DNA of 6,604 nucleotides from WJMT01 sp964611275 (lineage in GTDB: Bacteria; Acidobacteriota; Aminicenantia; Aminicenantales; Aminicenantaceae): positions 1 to 6,604 of the forward strand of contig CAZSZS010000183.1 in the NCBI GenBank assembly GCA_964611275.1. Reading direction: 5' to 3'. Shown in pieces: positions 1 through 6,360 of the stretch (position 1 is the first letter of the stretch; each line of letters starts with the position of its first letter). The notes under the pieces are model-generated. The model was not told where the DNA came from. It ran no database searches and was given only the letters and a program-made list of their open reading frames with translations. The position numbers and the translations under genes are program-made.

Positions 1-51
1 TTATATTACATACAAAAGGCAAGTTCAGTCAACGGAAAATGCTTTTTCTCT

Positions 52-1074
52 TTAAAAATATTCTGAAGCTTCTAAAATGGATCGCTTCATTATAGGGAAG
101 CCCTGTTTAAGGGTTGAAAAATAAAGTCTTCCCTTGGAATCTATGGTCGATGGAAATCCTTTAACATCCATAGAGTGTATGAGCTTTTGGTTTTTATAGA
201 TTTGTACCTGGTTTTTGCTCTCTTTTTCTTCCATAAATGGAAGCCCGCGGATAGTGACAAATATGATATCTTCATGCATAAGCACTGAGACAGTCGGGAA
301 AATGAGGCTCATATATTGTCTTCCACCTTCTCCTTTTTGTCCTTGGATCGTCATCGGTCTGAAAAAATCACTTTTTCCCTTGATTTCTCCTGTTAGTTTT
401 CCCTCTTTGTAAATAAGAATTTCATATTTGTGGGGATTAAGGATGAATACAGTTCCGTCGCCTGTAGAGCTGAATTTCAATGGAAATTTAGTAAACGGGG
501 CATCTTTGTACTTGGACATTCTCGAAGGTATAGAAAAAGGCTCTGCAAAGGAGAAAAGCCTATCTCCTTTACGGTTAAAAATGTGAATGCCCTGGTCATT
601 GTCGAATCCCAGAATAGCGATCTGACCATCCTTATAGTGTCTGATATCAAAGGCTTGAAAATCCAGCTTAAAATAATTTTGACAGGAACCCTTGTCATCA
701 AAATTCAACACATTGCTTCCTGCTCGGTCATAGATTGAGATCAATCCATCGGGATGAACAGCAAAACCCAGGAGCATGGAGACCTCTTCAGGCCCCTGCC
801 CTTTTTTCAGGGGGATGCTTTTTAGAAATCCGCCCTGGGGATCGAAAACTTGGATCCTATATTTTTTTCCGTCAAGGATATAGATGTTTCCTTCTGCGTC
901 CAATTGGATGTCATTGACACTGCCGAACATCATGCTTTCGTCTCCATAGTCAACGCCGATAGACAAATCTTCCGTAAGAGACATAGGTTCTTCATCGGAT
1001 AAAACCGCTGCTGAGAATAGAAAAATCATGCCCAACAGGATCAATGAGAATCTTAAACCTTTTGTGTTTTTCAT
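52..1074 (-). CDS. Secreted six-bladed beta-propeller (NHL-like) protein
   Basis: This is a 340-residue protein that I read as an exported beta-propeller. A basic start and hydrophobic run (about residues 7-25, ending SAAVLS before DEEP) form a type I signal peptide; there is no lipobox cysteine. The first blade is clear at about 51-87 (NDIQLDAEGNIYILD, then RIQVFDPQGGFLKSI). It is followed by KGQGPEE (91-97), matching the G-x-GPG/E turn typical of the bacterial '6-bladed beta-propeller' family (DUF5128-like). Further blade-like strands occur near 104-127, 142-175, 205-232 and 287-320 (TIDSKGRLYFS). No catalytic motif is visible; family members are thought to bind ligands or partners in the periplasm or at the surface. 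The start is supported by AGGAG followed by AAAGG just upstream of the ATG. The gene follows 1223-2053 on the same strand after 148 bp, so cotranscription is possible. Fold call fairly sure; function unknown. Confidence 0.85.
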   Translation of the reverse strand: MKNTKGLRFSLILLGMIFLFSAAVLSDEEPMSLTEDLSIGVDYGDESMMFGSVNDIQLDAEGNIYILDGKKYRIQVFDPQGGFLKSIPLKKGQGPEEVSMLLGFAVHPDGLISIYDRAGSNVLNFDDKGSCQNYFKLDFQAFDIRHYKDGQIAILGFDNDQGIHIFNRKGDRLFSFAEPFSIPSRMSKYKDAPFTKFPLKFSSTGDGTVFILNPHKYEILIYKEGKLTGEIKGKSDFFRPMTIQGQKGEGGRQYMSLIFPTVSVLMHEDIIFVTIRGLPFMEEKESKNQVQIYKNQKLIHSMDVKGFPSTIDSKGRLYFSTLKQGFPIMKRSILEASEYF

Positions 1075-1222
1075 GGTTCCTTTCTCCTAAGTATTTTGAA
1101 CAGTTTCATGTAAGTCTATAAGATATAAACCTAAGAACTTTAAAAAGGTTTCATTTTAAATATCTTGGAAGGGTGATTTTGAAGAAATCAAGAAATAATT
1201 GCAGAAATTTCTTTTTTTGAAC

Positions 1223-2053
1223 TCATTCTTCAGTATCTTCAATTACGATAAAAGGAAGATAAGCCTTTTTCTTTTGATATTCATCCATAAGGAGCTTCTG
1301 GAATTCAGCATCTATAAAAAGAAGCGCCCAAAAAACTCCTTGAGCTCTTTTTACGGCTGTATCCATATCATTTGAGAGGTTTAGTTCTTTTATTACATGG
1401 ACTGGTTTATCAATGATGGCTTTGAGGGAGTCGTTTTTAAGGGCATTCATGACTGTATCAAAAGTGAAAGCCTCGAGTACGGCATTTCGAGCGTCATAGT
1501 CAATAAATCCTTCGCCGGCTACGCAAATTTTATACATGATTTGGCCTTTGTCACTATATTTTAAAGGAAGTATGTTTCTTACGGCCATAGCTTTGAATTC
1601 AGAAAGAGTGATTTCTTGTTTGGATGATGCCTCTATGCCTGTTATTTCTTGACCTTTCCATCTGAGATAAGAAGCGAACATGGATATGACCGGATCCAGC
1701 TTTTCTTTGTTTTCATTTATGAAAATTGTATAACGTGCGATGATCTCATCGGGTTCTTTTATGCTTTGGTCTCTGGTTTTGAGATATGTGACCATGAGAT
1801 CTTTTAACATGTAATCTATAAGAAGGAAATTTTCTGAAAGAAAAGAATCGCAAAGTCGGGAAAGGACGGCTTGGGAATCGGTTTTATCAATAATTTTCAT
1901 GCTGAAGCCGCTTCCTCCCTCATAGACTGTATGGTTCATTGAAAAACGGCTTAAAATCTCTTTTTCCACAGCTTGTCTTTGGACTGGATAAAGATGAAGA
2001 ACGGGAAAGATGAGGAATGACCAGAGAAGCAGAGAGAGTATCTTTTTTTTCAT
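1223..2053 (-). CDS. Secreted helical protein of unknown family
   Basis: I do not recognise this 276-residue protein. It starts MKKKILSLLLWSFLIFPVLH, a lysine-rich then hydrophobic segment (about residues 5-22) typical of a signal peptide or N-terminal anchor. No clear AxA cleavage site or lipobox cysteine follows. The rest looks mostly alpha-helical and charged, with no further membrane segment. Notable patches are YEGGSGFSMKI (44-54), CVAGEGFIDYDARNAVLEAF (177-196) and an acidic tail EDTEE. An upstream in-frame ATG at 2092 would add 13 residues, but it lacks a good ribosome site and would bury the signal peptide. The ATG at 2053 has AAAGGA 8 bases upstream. The gene diverges from the permease at 2295 and heads toward the propeller gene at 1074. 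A role in the cell envelope is inference only. Confidence 0.75.
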   Translation of the reverse strand: MKKKILSLLLWSFLIFPVLHLYPVQRQAVEKEILSRFSMNHTVYEGGSGFSMKIIDKTDSQAVLSRLCDSFLSENFLLIDYMLKDLMVTYLKTRDQSIKEPDEIIARYTIFINENKEKLDPVISMFASYLRWKGQEITGIEASSKQEITLSEFKAMAVRNILPLKYSDKGQIMYKICVAGEGFIDYDARNAVLEAFTFDTVMNALKNDSLKAIIDKPVHVIKELNLSNDMDTAVKRAQGVFWALLFIDAEFQKLLMDEYQKKKAYLPFIVIEDTEE

Positions 2054-2061
2054 TGTTGTTT

Positions 2062-2068
2062 TCCTTTT
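2062..2068 (-). promoter_or_regulatory. Ribosome binding site deciding the start at 2053
   Basis: On the minus strand AAAAGGA lies 8 bases before the ATG at 2053. The alternative in-frame ATG at 2092 has only a weak AAAAG directly against it. This site, with the signal peptide beginning at the downstream Met, selects the 276-residue form. Confidence 0.65.
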
Positions 2069-2111
2069 ACAGTGAATTTTGTTGGTTTCCATCTTTTAAG
2101 ATATATATCCC

Positions 2112-2141
2112 ATAGTACAAACAAGAACAAGATGAAGTCAA
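2112..2141 (-). promoter_or_regulatory. Sigma-70-like promoter for the secreted unknown gene
   Basis: Reading the minus strand, TTGACT (complement of 2136-2141) is followed after 18 bases by TACTAT (complement of 2112-2117). The -35 matches 5 of 6 consensus bases and the -10 matches 4 of 6. Transcription would start near 2105, giving a leader of about 50 bases before the ATG at 2053. Alternative -10 boxes in the nearby TATATA run are possible. Confidence 0.45.
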
Positions 2142-2171
2142 TGGGAATTCTGTACCATTCTCCCCTCTTTT

Positions 2172-2187
2172 TGTGCATAAACGGACA
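2172..2187. promoter_or_regulatory. Distal enhancer-like dyad site (TGT-N10-ACA)
   Basis: The sequence reads TGTGCATAAACGGACA, a dyad of the form TGTnC-N6-GnACA. It shares that form with the site at 2193-2208, and the two centres are exactly 21 bp apart (two helical turns). It is centred about 100 bp upstream of the predicted sigma-54 start. The TGT-N10-ACA layout is the one known for NifA upstream activator sites; binding here by a sigma-54 activator is inference, and the activator is not identified. Confidence 0.5.
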
Positions 2188-2192
2188 GAGGA

Positions 2193-2208
2193 TGTTCGAT
2201 TGTGGACA
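2193..2208. promoter_or_regulatory. Proximal enhancer-like dyad site (TGT-N10-ACA)
   Basis: The sequence reads TGTTCGATTGTGGACA and extends to a GATGT...ACATC dyad at 2191-2210. It has the same TGTnC-N6-GnACA form as the site 21 bp upstream. Its centre is about 78 bp before the predicted sigma-54 start at 2279, a usual distance for an activator that loops DNA to sigma-54 polymerase. It also lies about 95 bp upstream of the predicted leftward start near 2105, so it could affect both genes. Confidence 0.55.
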
Positions 2209-2252
2209 TCTGGAATGGAAAGCTTAGGCAGGTTCCCCATGAATGCCTGTAT

Positions 2253-2268
2253 TGGCATGAATATTGCT
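2253..2268 (+). promoter_or_regulatory. Sigma-54 (RpoN) -24/-12 promoter of the permease gene
   Basis: TGGCATG, four bases, then TTGCT matches the sigma-54 consensus TGGCACG-N4-TTGCW at all but one fixed position (T for C). The invariant GG (2254-2255) and GC (2266-2267) have the required 10-base gap. The predicted start is near 2279, leaving a short leader of about 16 bases that still contains AAGGA 8 bases before the ATG at 2295. Two dyad sites upstream strengthen the call. Such promoters need an AAA+ activator, which is not in this window. Confidence 0.75.
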
Positions 2269-2294
2269 AATATAACGGATATAAGGAAAATATC

Positions 2295-4649
2295 ATGATT
2301 AAAAACTATATTAAGGTCGCTTTTCGTATTATCAAAAAATATAAGGCCTATTCCTTCATCAACCTGGCAGGGCTGGCTGTTGGTATGTCCGCATGTATTC
2401 TCATACTTCTCTGGGTTCAGAATGAGCTGAGTTATAACCGGTTCCATGAAAACGCAGACCAGCTCTATCGCGCTGTAGAGCATGAAAGGATGTCAGATGG
2501 AAGGACTCTCTCTTATCCCCTGTTTCCCACGGGATTTGGTCCTGCTTTAAAAAAAGATTATCCGCAGGTTTTGGAAACAGCTCGTTTTAGGCGGTACAGA
2601 GGAAGGATTGTTAAGGTTGGAGATATCAGTTTTTACGAGAATAATTTTGCTTTCGCTGATCCAGAACTGTTAAAAATCTTTACTTTTCCTCTCCTTAGAG
2701 GGGATAAGGACACTGTTCTGTCAGACCCATCCTCTCTCATTCTGACTGAGAAAATGGCCGAAAAGTACTACGGAGAAAAGGATCCTATAGGGCAGGTTGT
2801 TAAAGTTGACGGTGCCCATGAATTTCAGGTCACGGGCGTTCTGAAAAACATTCCGCAAAACTCAGACATAAAATTTGATTTTGTTGTTCCTTTTACAGCG
2901 CTGGAAAAATATGGTTGGGACATGAACGATTGGGGAACATTTGGGATTTCTACCTTTGTGCTCCTTAATGAGCATACAGATTATCGAGAATTCAATACGC
3001 AAATTAAGGATTTCTTAAAAAAATATAGTGAAGATACCATCATGACCATTTCGCTCCAGCCTTTGACAAAAATACATCTTTATTCAGCAGGAATCGAATC
3101 ATCTGATACGGATGGGGATATCAAATATGTCTATATTTTTTCTCTGATCGCCCTTCTGATTCTCCTTATGGCCTGTGTCAACTTCATGAATCTGTCTACA
3201 GCGCGATCTGAGAACCGAGCCCGTGAGGTCGGAGTAAGGAAAGTGATCGGGGCTAAGCAGAAAAATCTTATTTTTCAATTCTTTGCTGAATCCGTGGTGC
3301 TTGCTCTGTTGGCCCTCCTATTTGCGGTTATCATTGCTCAGCTGGCTCTGCCCTCTTTCAATTTTCTGACCGGAAAAGAAGTGAGCATAAATATATTTTC
3401 ACCTTCATTACTTGTTCTCTGTCTTCTGGGGATCGCTGTTCTGACAGGAGTGATCGCCGGAAGCTATCCTGCTTTTGTTCTCTCCTCTTTACAGCCCGTT
3501 AAAACACTGAGGAGGAGATTTTCATCCGGAGGCAGTGGAGGGTCGTTCCGGAAGATACTGGTTTTATCTCAGTTTGTGCTGACCATCTGTTTGGTTATTG
3601 CGGCCATAGTTTTTAACCGCCAGATGCATTACATACGAAACATGAATTTGGGTATCGACAAAGACCATATTGTCTGCCTTGATATGAAAGGAGGCTTGGA
3701 GGAAAAATCTCAGGTCCTTAAAAATGAAATTTTAAGAAATGGTTCAGTTATATCGGTTACAGCAGCCTCTGACTCTCCTGCTGGTAATTCTATGTCAATA
3801 AGCCTGGATGACTGGGAAGGGAGGGCTACAGATGCCAACTATTTGTTGCATCTGCTTTCTGTAGATCATGATTACCTGAATGTTTTTGACATTGATCTTG
3901 TTGAGGGCCGATTTTTTAGAGAAGATGAAAGAGAGGGAGATGAGTATCCTATTGTGCTTAATGAAACAGCTATCAAAGCTATGGGTATGAAGGACCCTAT
4001 TGGAAAAAGGGTGCGTAATGATTTTCGTATCATCGGAATTATAGCAGATTATCACTTTGAATCTCTTCATGAAGTCATTTCTCCCCTAGGAATGATCCAT
4101 ACTCCAATCGATTATGACAGACTTTTGGTTAAGATACAGTCACAAAATCTAACAAAAACAATTGCGGCAATTAAAAAAAGCTGGATGAAGGTGGCACCGG
4201 AATATCCTTTTGAGTTTCGATTTCTGGATGAGGATATCAATGACCTCTATGAAAATGACCGGAAAGTCAACACACTCATCAATATCTCAACGTTTTTAGC
4301 ACTTTTTATAGCGTGCCTTGGATTATTCGGCATGGCTTCCTATACAGCGGAACAGAGAACAAAAGAAATCGGGATTCGTAAAGTCTTCGGGGCTTCTATT
4401 CCTTCTATCTTCTATCTTCTTTCCCAACAGTTTTCCAAATGGGTGATTGCATCAAATATAATCGCCTGGCCTCTCGCCTATTTTTTGATGAACAAGTGGC
4501 TGTCAAGTTTTGCTTACCACACTTCCCAGAATATTTTGATTTTTGTTCTTGCAGCAGTGATTGTCTTGGTAATAGCGATGATAACGGTGAGCTTTCAGAC
4601 AATTAAAGCTTCGTTGGCAAATCCTATAAACAGCTTGCGGCATGAATAA
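2295..4649 (+). CDS. Orphan MacB/FtsX-family ABC transporter permease (duplicated)
   Basis: This 784-residue inner-membrane protein has two tandem MacB-type halves. Half one has a membrane helix at about 19-41, a periplasmic MacB_PCD-like domain to about 240, and an FtsX core with helices near 276-300, 330-356 and 370-396. Half two repeats this: a helix near 419-441, a periplasmic domain to about 640, and helices near 660-682, 710-733 and 746-769. The cytoplasmic coupling motif appears in both: REVGVRKVIGA (310-320) and KEIGIRKVFGA (690-700). Length and start (MIKNYIKVAFR) fit standalone permeases of about 780-800 residues found in Acidobacteriota-like and Bacteroidota genomes. Relatives form mechanotransmission exporters with a MacB/LolD-type ATPase; none is encoded here, so substrate is unknown. 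AAGGA precedes the ATG by 8 bases, and a sigma-54 promoter with enhancer-like sites lies directly upstream. Confidence 0.93.
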   Translation: MIKNYIKVAFRIIKKYKAYSFINLAGLAVGMSACILILLWVQNELSYNRFHENADQLYRAVEHERMSDGRTLSYPLFPTGFGPALKKDYPQVLETARFRRYRGRIVKVGDISFYENNFAFADPELLKIFTFPLLRGDKDTVLSDPSSLILTEKMAEKYYGEKDPIGQVVKVDGAHEFQVTGVLKNIPQNSDIKFDFVVPFTALEKYGWDMNDWGTFGISTFVLLNEHTDYREFNTQIKDFLKKYSEDTIMTISLQPLTKIHLYSAGIESSDTDGDIKYVYIFSLIALLILLMACVNFMNLSTARSENRAREVGVRKVIGAKQKNLIFQFFAESVVLALLALLFAVIIAQLALPSFNFLTGKEVSINIFSPSLLVLCLLGIAVLTGVIAGSYPAFVLSSLQPVKTLRRRFSSGGSGGSFRKILVLSQFVLTICLVIAAIVFNRQMHYIRNMNLGIDKDHIVCLDMKGGLEEKSQVLKNEILRNGSVISVTAASDSPAGNSMSISLDDWEGRATDANYLLHLLSVDHDYLNVFDIDLVEGRFFREDEREGDEYPIVLNETAIKAMGMKDPIGKRVRNDFRIIGIIADYHFESLHEVISPLGMIHTPIDYDRLLVKIQSQNLTKTIAAIKKSWMKVAPEYPFEFRFLDEDINDLYENDRKVNTLINISTFLALFIACLGLFGMASYTAEQRTKEIGIRKVFGASIPSIFYLLSQQFSKWVIASNIIAWPLAYFLMNKWLSSFAYHTSQNILIFVLAAVIVLVIAMITVSFQTIKASLANPINSLRHE

Positions 4650-4703
4650 CCGGAGAAGATCGATTATTTAATACGCCTTCAGTTCAATTACTCAGAAATC
4701 TTA

Positions 4704-4801
4704 CGATTTTGACCACAAAAACATCATTTTTAAACAAGAGAACCTGTGGAAAAGCAGGGGCATCCTCTTGATTATAAAGGAGATGGCCGGGCCCGCCCCC
4801 T
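4704..4801 (+). repeat. 97-bp intergenic repeat, copy A
   Basis: This is the first of three related copies; the direction is taken as ending in the C-rich end. By hand alignment it matches copy C (6337-6433, reverse strand) at about 67 of 97 positions with a single one-base gap. Strongly shared blocks are GATTTT...CAAAA, CTGTGGA, TTGATTA and CCGGGCCCGCCCCCT. It contains an imperfect hairpin formed by GGCATCCTCTT and AAGGAGATGGCC (about 4759-4789), at the same place as a hairpin in copy C. It begins 54 bp after the permease stop. The unusual GC-rich patch at 4785-4801 is explained as the end of this repeat. Confidence 0.65.
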
Positions 4802-4851
4802 AGCTAACCTTGCTAACTTGCATATGCCGTATACATAATTCCTTAGAGTTA

Positions 4852-4948
4852 TGATTTTGGCCTAAAAATCAAGGTTCTAAGCTCAAAAATACGACTATTT
4901 TTTAGTCTATGCCATTTATTACAAAGAATATTCCATGGTCCGTCCCCT
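4852..4948 (+). repeat. 97-bp intergenic repeat, copy B
   Basis: It is exactly as long as copy C and aligns to its reverse complement without gaps at about 64 of 97 positions. It opens with the hairpin TGATTTT-N6-AAAATCA (4852-4871), which is 18 of 20 identical in sequence to that of copy C when both are read on the plus strand. It ends with GGTCCGTCCCCT (4937-4948), identical in copy C. It also holds a small GACTA-TTTTT-TAGTC hairpin (4893-4907) not seen in the others. It is a direct repeat of copy A, 50 bp away, and an inverted partner of copy C across the lipoprotein gene. Confidence 0.7.
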
Positions 4949-4992
4949 TATTAATGTTACAGTCCCCTTATTAATGTTCCCTTATTAATGTT
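4942..4992. repeat. Short tandem array from the end of repeat copy B
   Basis: GTCCCCTTATTAATGTT occurs at 4942-4958 and again at 4962-4978. A shorter form, CCCTTATTAATGTT, follows directly at 4979-4992. The first unit overlaps the last 7 bases of copy B, so the array appears to be built from the repeat's C-rich end plus adjacent A/T sequence. Confidence 0.8.
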
Positions 4993-5083
4993 AATGACAA
5001 GCCATTATATCTTAGGGTCTTTTTTTTATCACAGAAGAGATTTTTCAGCATTTTCAATAGAGAATCATGAAGCTTGGAAGGGA
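4993..5083. other. Gene-free remainder of the 4650-5083 spacer
   Basis: The rest of the 434-bp gap between the convergent permease and lipoprotein genes holds no coding frame I can support. A run of eight T (5020-5027) is present, but no GC-rich stem precedes it, so I do not call a terminator. The stretch between repeat copies A and B (4802-4851) holds only short duplications (GCTAAC twice) and the small palindromes GCATATGC and GTATAC. Confidence 0.5.
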
Positions 5084-6301
5084 TTAAAAGATCATACGGT
5101 TTGTGTGTAATGAATCTGTTTCCACTATTTTGTATTCATAGACGCATGATTCGTTTTGAGAGTCTATAAGATAGATACGGTCACCATAGATGGAGAATTT
5201 ATCGACCGGGACATTGGGAAAAGAAACATTAAACAAAAGAATTCCTTTTGAATCAAACACATTGAATTCATAGCATTCAGTAAGATTTTCTCCCTCATCA
5301 AAAGTAAAAAATTTATTGGGCTGTTTGAGATAGGTCAAAACCCAGATTCTGTTTTTATGGTCGATTCCTATCCCTTTTGTAACAAATGTAATGGACGGCA
5401 CTTTGAACTCTCTTTCCATGGTGCCGCTTCTAAAGGTTTCCACTTTTAGCGTGTTTTTTACTTCAAATGCCAGAGGGCGGTCAGCAGAAAAAATCATTTC
5501 TCCCTTTGGGGAGTATTTATCAATTCTGTTTTGATAACCACAGGCAACATAAATATGATCCGTACTGTCTTTTTCAAAATAGACGATATTGGTATTTAAT
5601 GTTAAAAGTAAATTCTCATATTTTATGGTCATGCCGAAAGAACGGATAAGGATGCCTTTGTTATCATAAACAGAAAGCAGTTTGGACTCACCTGAATCGA
5701 TCCACATCGATGGATAACTTGGAAGGACAACATTCGGGCTGGAGAGGACGGCCATGCCGGAGGTTCTGTATTGGTCATGGATCCATGTACCACCATATAA
5801 CTCTAGCTTGAAGCTGTCTTGGTATTCCCCTTCAGTAGAAAATATGGAAACACTGTGATCTTCTGCGACATATAACTTTTTCTCACTCAATCTCAAGCAA
5901 AAAGGAGACGAAAAATCACCGGGGCCCTGGCCTTTTTGTCCGAAAGACGAAATATATTCATAATCTTCAGTATACCGCTTTACAGTACAGCCTCCCTTCT
6001 CCAGAATAAGGATATCTCCATTGGGAAGCCTGGCTGCATCAGCTGGTTCATAAAGAAGCTCTTCTTCCCTATCAGCTTCCAGTTTCCCGATTTTGCCTAA
6101 GAGTTTAAGACTTACTTGTGAGGAGCCGCTTGATTGAGATTCGAAATTGTGGATGTATTTGACTCCGTCCTTGATTTCAATAGAATACGATGACTGGTCA
6201 TGGGTTGTTTTTTGGCATCCCGTTAACAGAATAATGGCAGTTCCTGCAGAAATCATAATGGAGAACAATACAATTTTTTTAATGCTTTGGGCGGTTCTCA
6301 T
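5084..6301 (-). CDS. Six-bladed beta-propeller lipoprotein
   Basis: This is a 405-residue exported lipoprotein. The N-terminus has two lysines, a hydrophobic run (about 10-27) and lipobox LLTGC with Cys29 as the lipidated residue. The mature part begins with a short linker, then IEIKDGVKYIHNFES (41-55), an opening I associate with this propeller family. Blades are visible at about 87-120 (DAARLPNGDILIL, then VKRYTEDYEYISSF), the hallmark GQKGQGPGDF (121-130), 137-165, 205-222, 247-272, 308-325 (GIGIDHKNRIWVLTY) and 345-380. It is related in plan to the propeller at 52-1074 but longer and lipid-anchored. No enzyme motif is seen; ligand or partner binding at the envelope is the likely role. AAAGGAGG precedes the ATG closely. 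It is transcribed toward the permease and is enclosed by inverted repeat copies B and C. Confidence 0.88.
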   Translation of the reverse strand: MRTAQSIKKIVLFSIMISAGTAIILLTGCQKTTHDQSSYSIEIKDGVKYIHNFESQSSGSSQVSLKLLGKIGKLEADREEELLYEPADAARLPNGDILILEKGGCTVKRYTEDYEYISSFGQKGQGPGDFSSPFCLRLSEKKLYVAEDHSVSIFSTEGEYQDSFKLELYGGTWIHDQYRTSGMAVLSSPNVVLPSYPSMWIDSGESKLLSVYDNKGILIRSFGMTIKYENLLLTLNTNIVYFEKDSTDHIYVACGYQNRIDKYSPKGEMIFSADRPLAFEVKNTLKVETFRSGTMEREFKVPSITFVTKGIGIDHKNRIWVLTYLKQPNKFFTFDEGENLTECYEFNVFDSKGILLFNVSFPNVPVDKFSIYGDRIYLIDSQNESCVYEYKIVETDSLHTNRMIF

Positions 6302-6331
6302 CTCCCCTCCTTTAAATTATTATAGGTAAAT

Positions 6332-6360
6332 ATTATAGGGGACGGACCCGGATATCTTCA
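6332..6360 (-). promoter_or_regulatory. Possible sigma-70-like promoter of the lipoprotein gene
   Basis: On the minus strand a perfect TATAAT (complement of 6332-6337) sits about 30 bases before the ATG at 6301. The hexamer 17 bases upstream, TGAAGA, is a poor -35 (3 of 6). A second TATAAT (complement of 6319-6324) lacks any -35. The better -10 overlaps the last base of repeat copy C, so the repeat would supply the upstream promoter part. Confidence 0.35.

Noticed and set aside
430..738. Plus-strand frame of 102 codons inside the first propeller gene.
   Set aside because: It is the shadow of a well-supported minus-strand gene, with no ribosome site and no domain.
1174..1190. Hairpin TGATTT-N5-AAATCA in the spacer between the two left genes, resembling the first stem of the 97-bp repeat.
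   Set aside because: Only the first eight or so bases match; the body and the C-rich tail are missing. No T-run follows on the minus strand, so it is neither a repeat copy nor a convincing terminator.
2116..2298. Plus-strand open frame through the control region, ending TGA in an ATGA overlap with the permease start (in-frame starts at 2173, 2215, 2239).
   Set aside because: It overlaps the dyad sites and the sigma-54 promoter, has no good ribosome site, and a start near 2279 would leave it untranscribed. The overlap looks accidental, though a coupled leader peptide cannot be fully excluded.
2067..2483. Minus-strand frame of 138 codons overlapping the permease 5' end.
   Set aside because: It is antisense to a strongly supported membrane domain and to the promoter, and its composition is not protein-like.
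4782..4803. Tiny ORF ATG-GCC-GGG-CCC-GCC-CCC-TAG with GGAG upstream.
   Set aside because: It has six sense codons, the ribosome site is too close, and the sequence is explained as the end of repeat copy A.
5000..5030. Possible intrinsic terminator at the T8 run on the plus strand.
   Set aside because: No stable GC-rich stem lies directly before the T-run.
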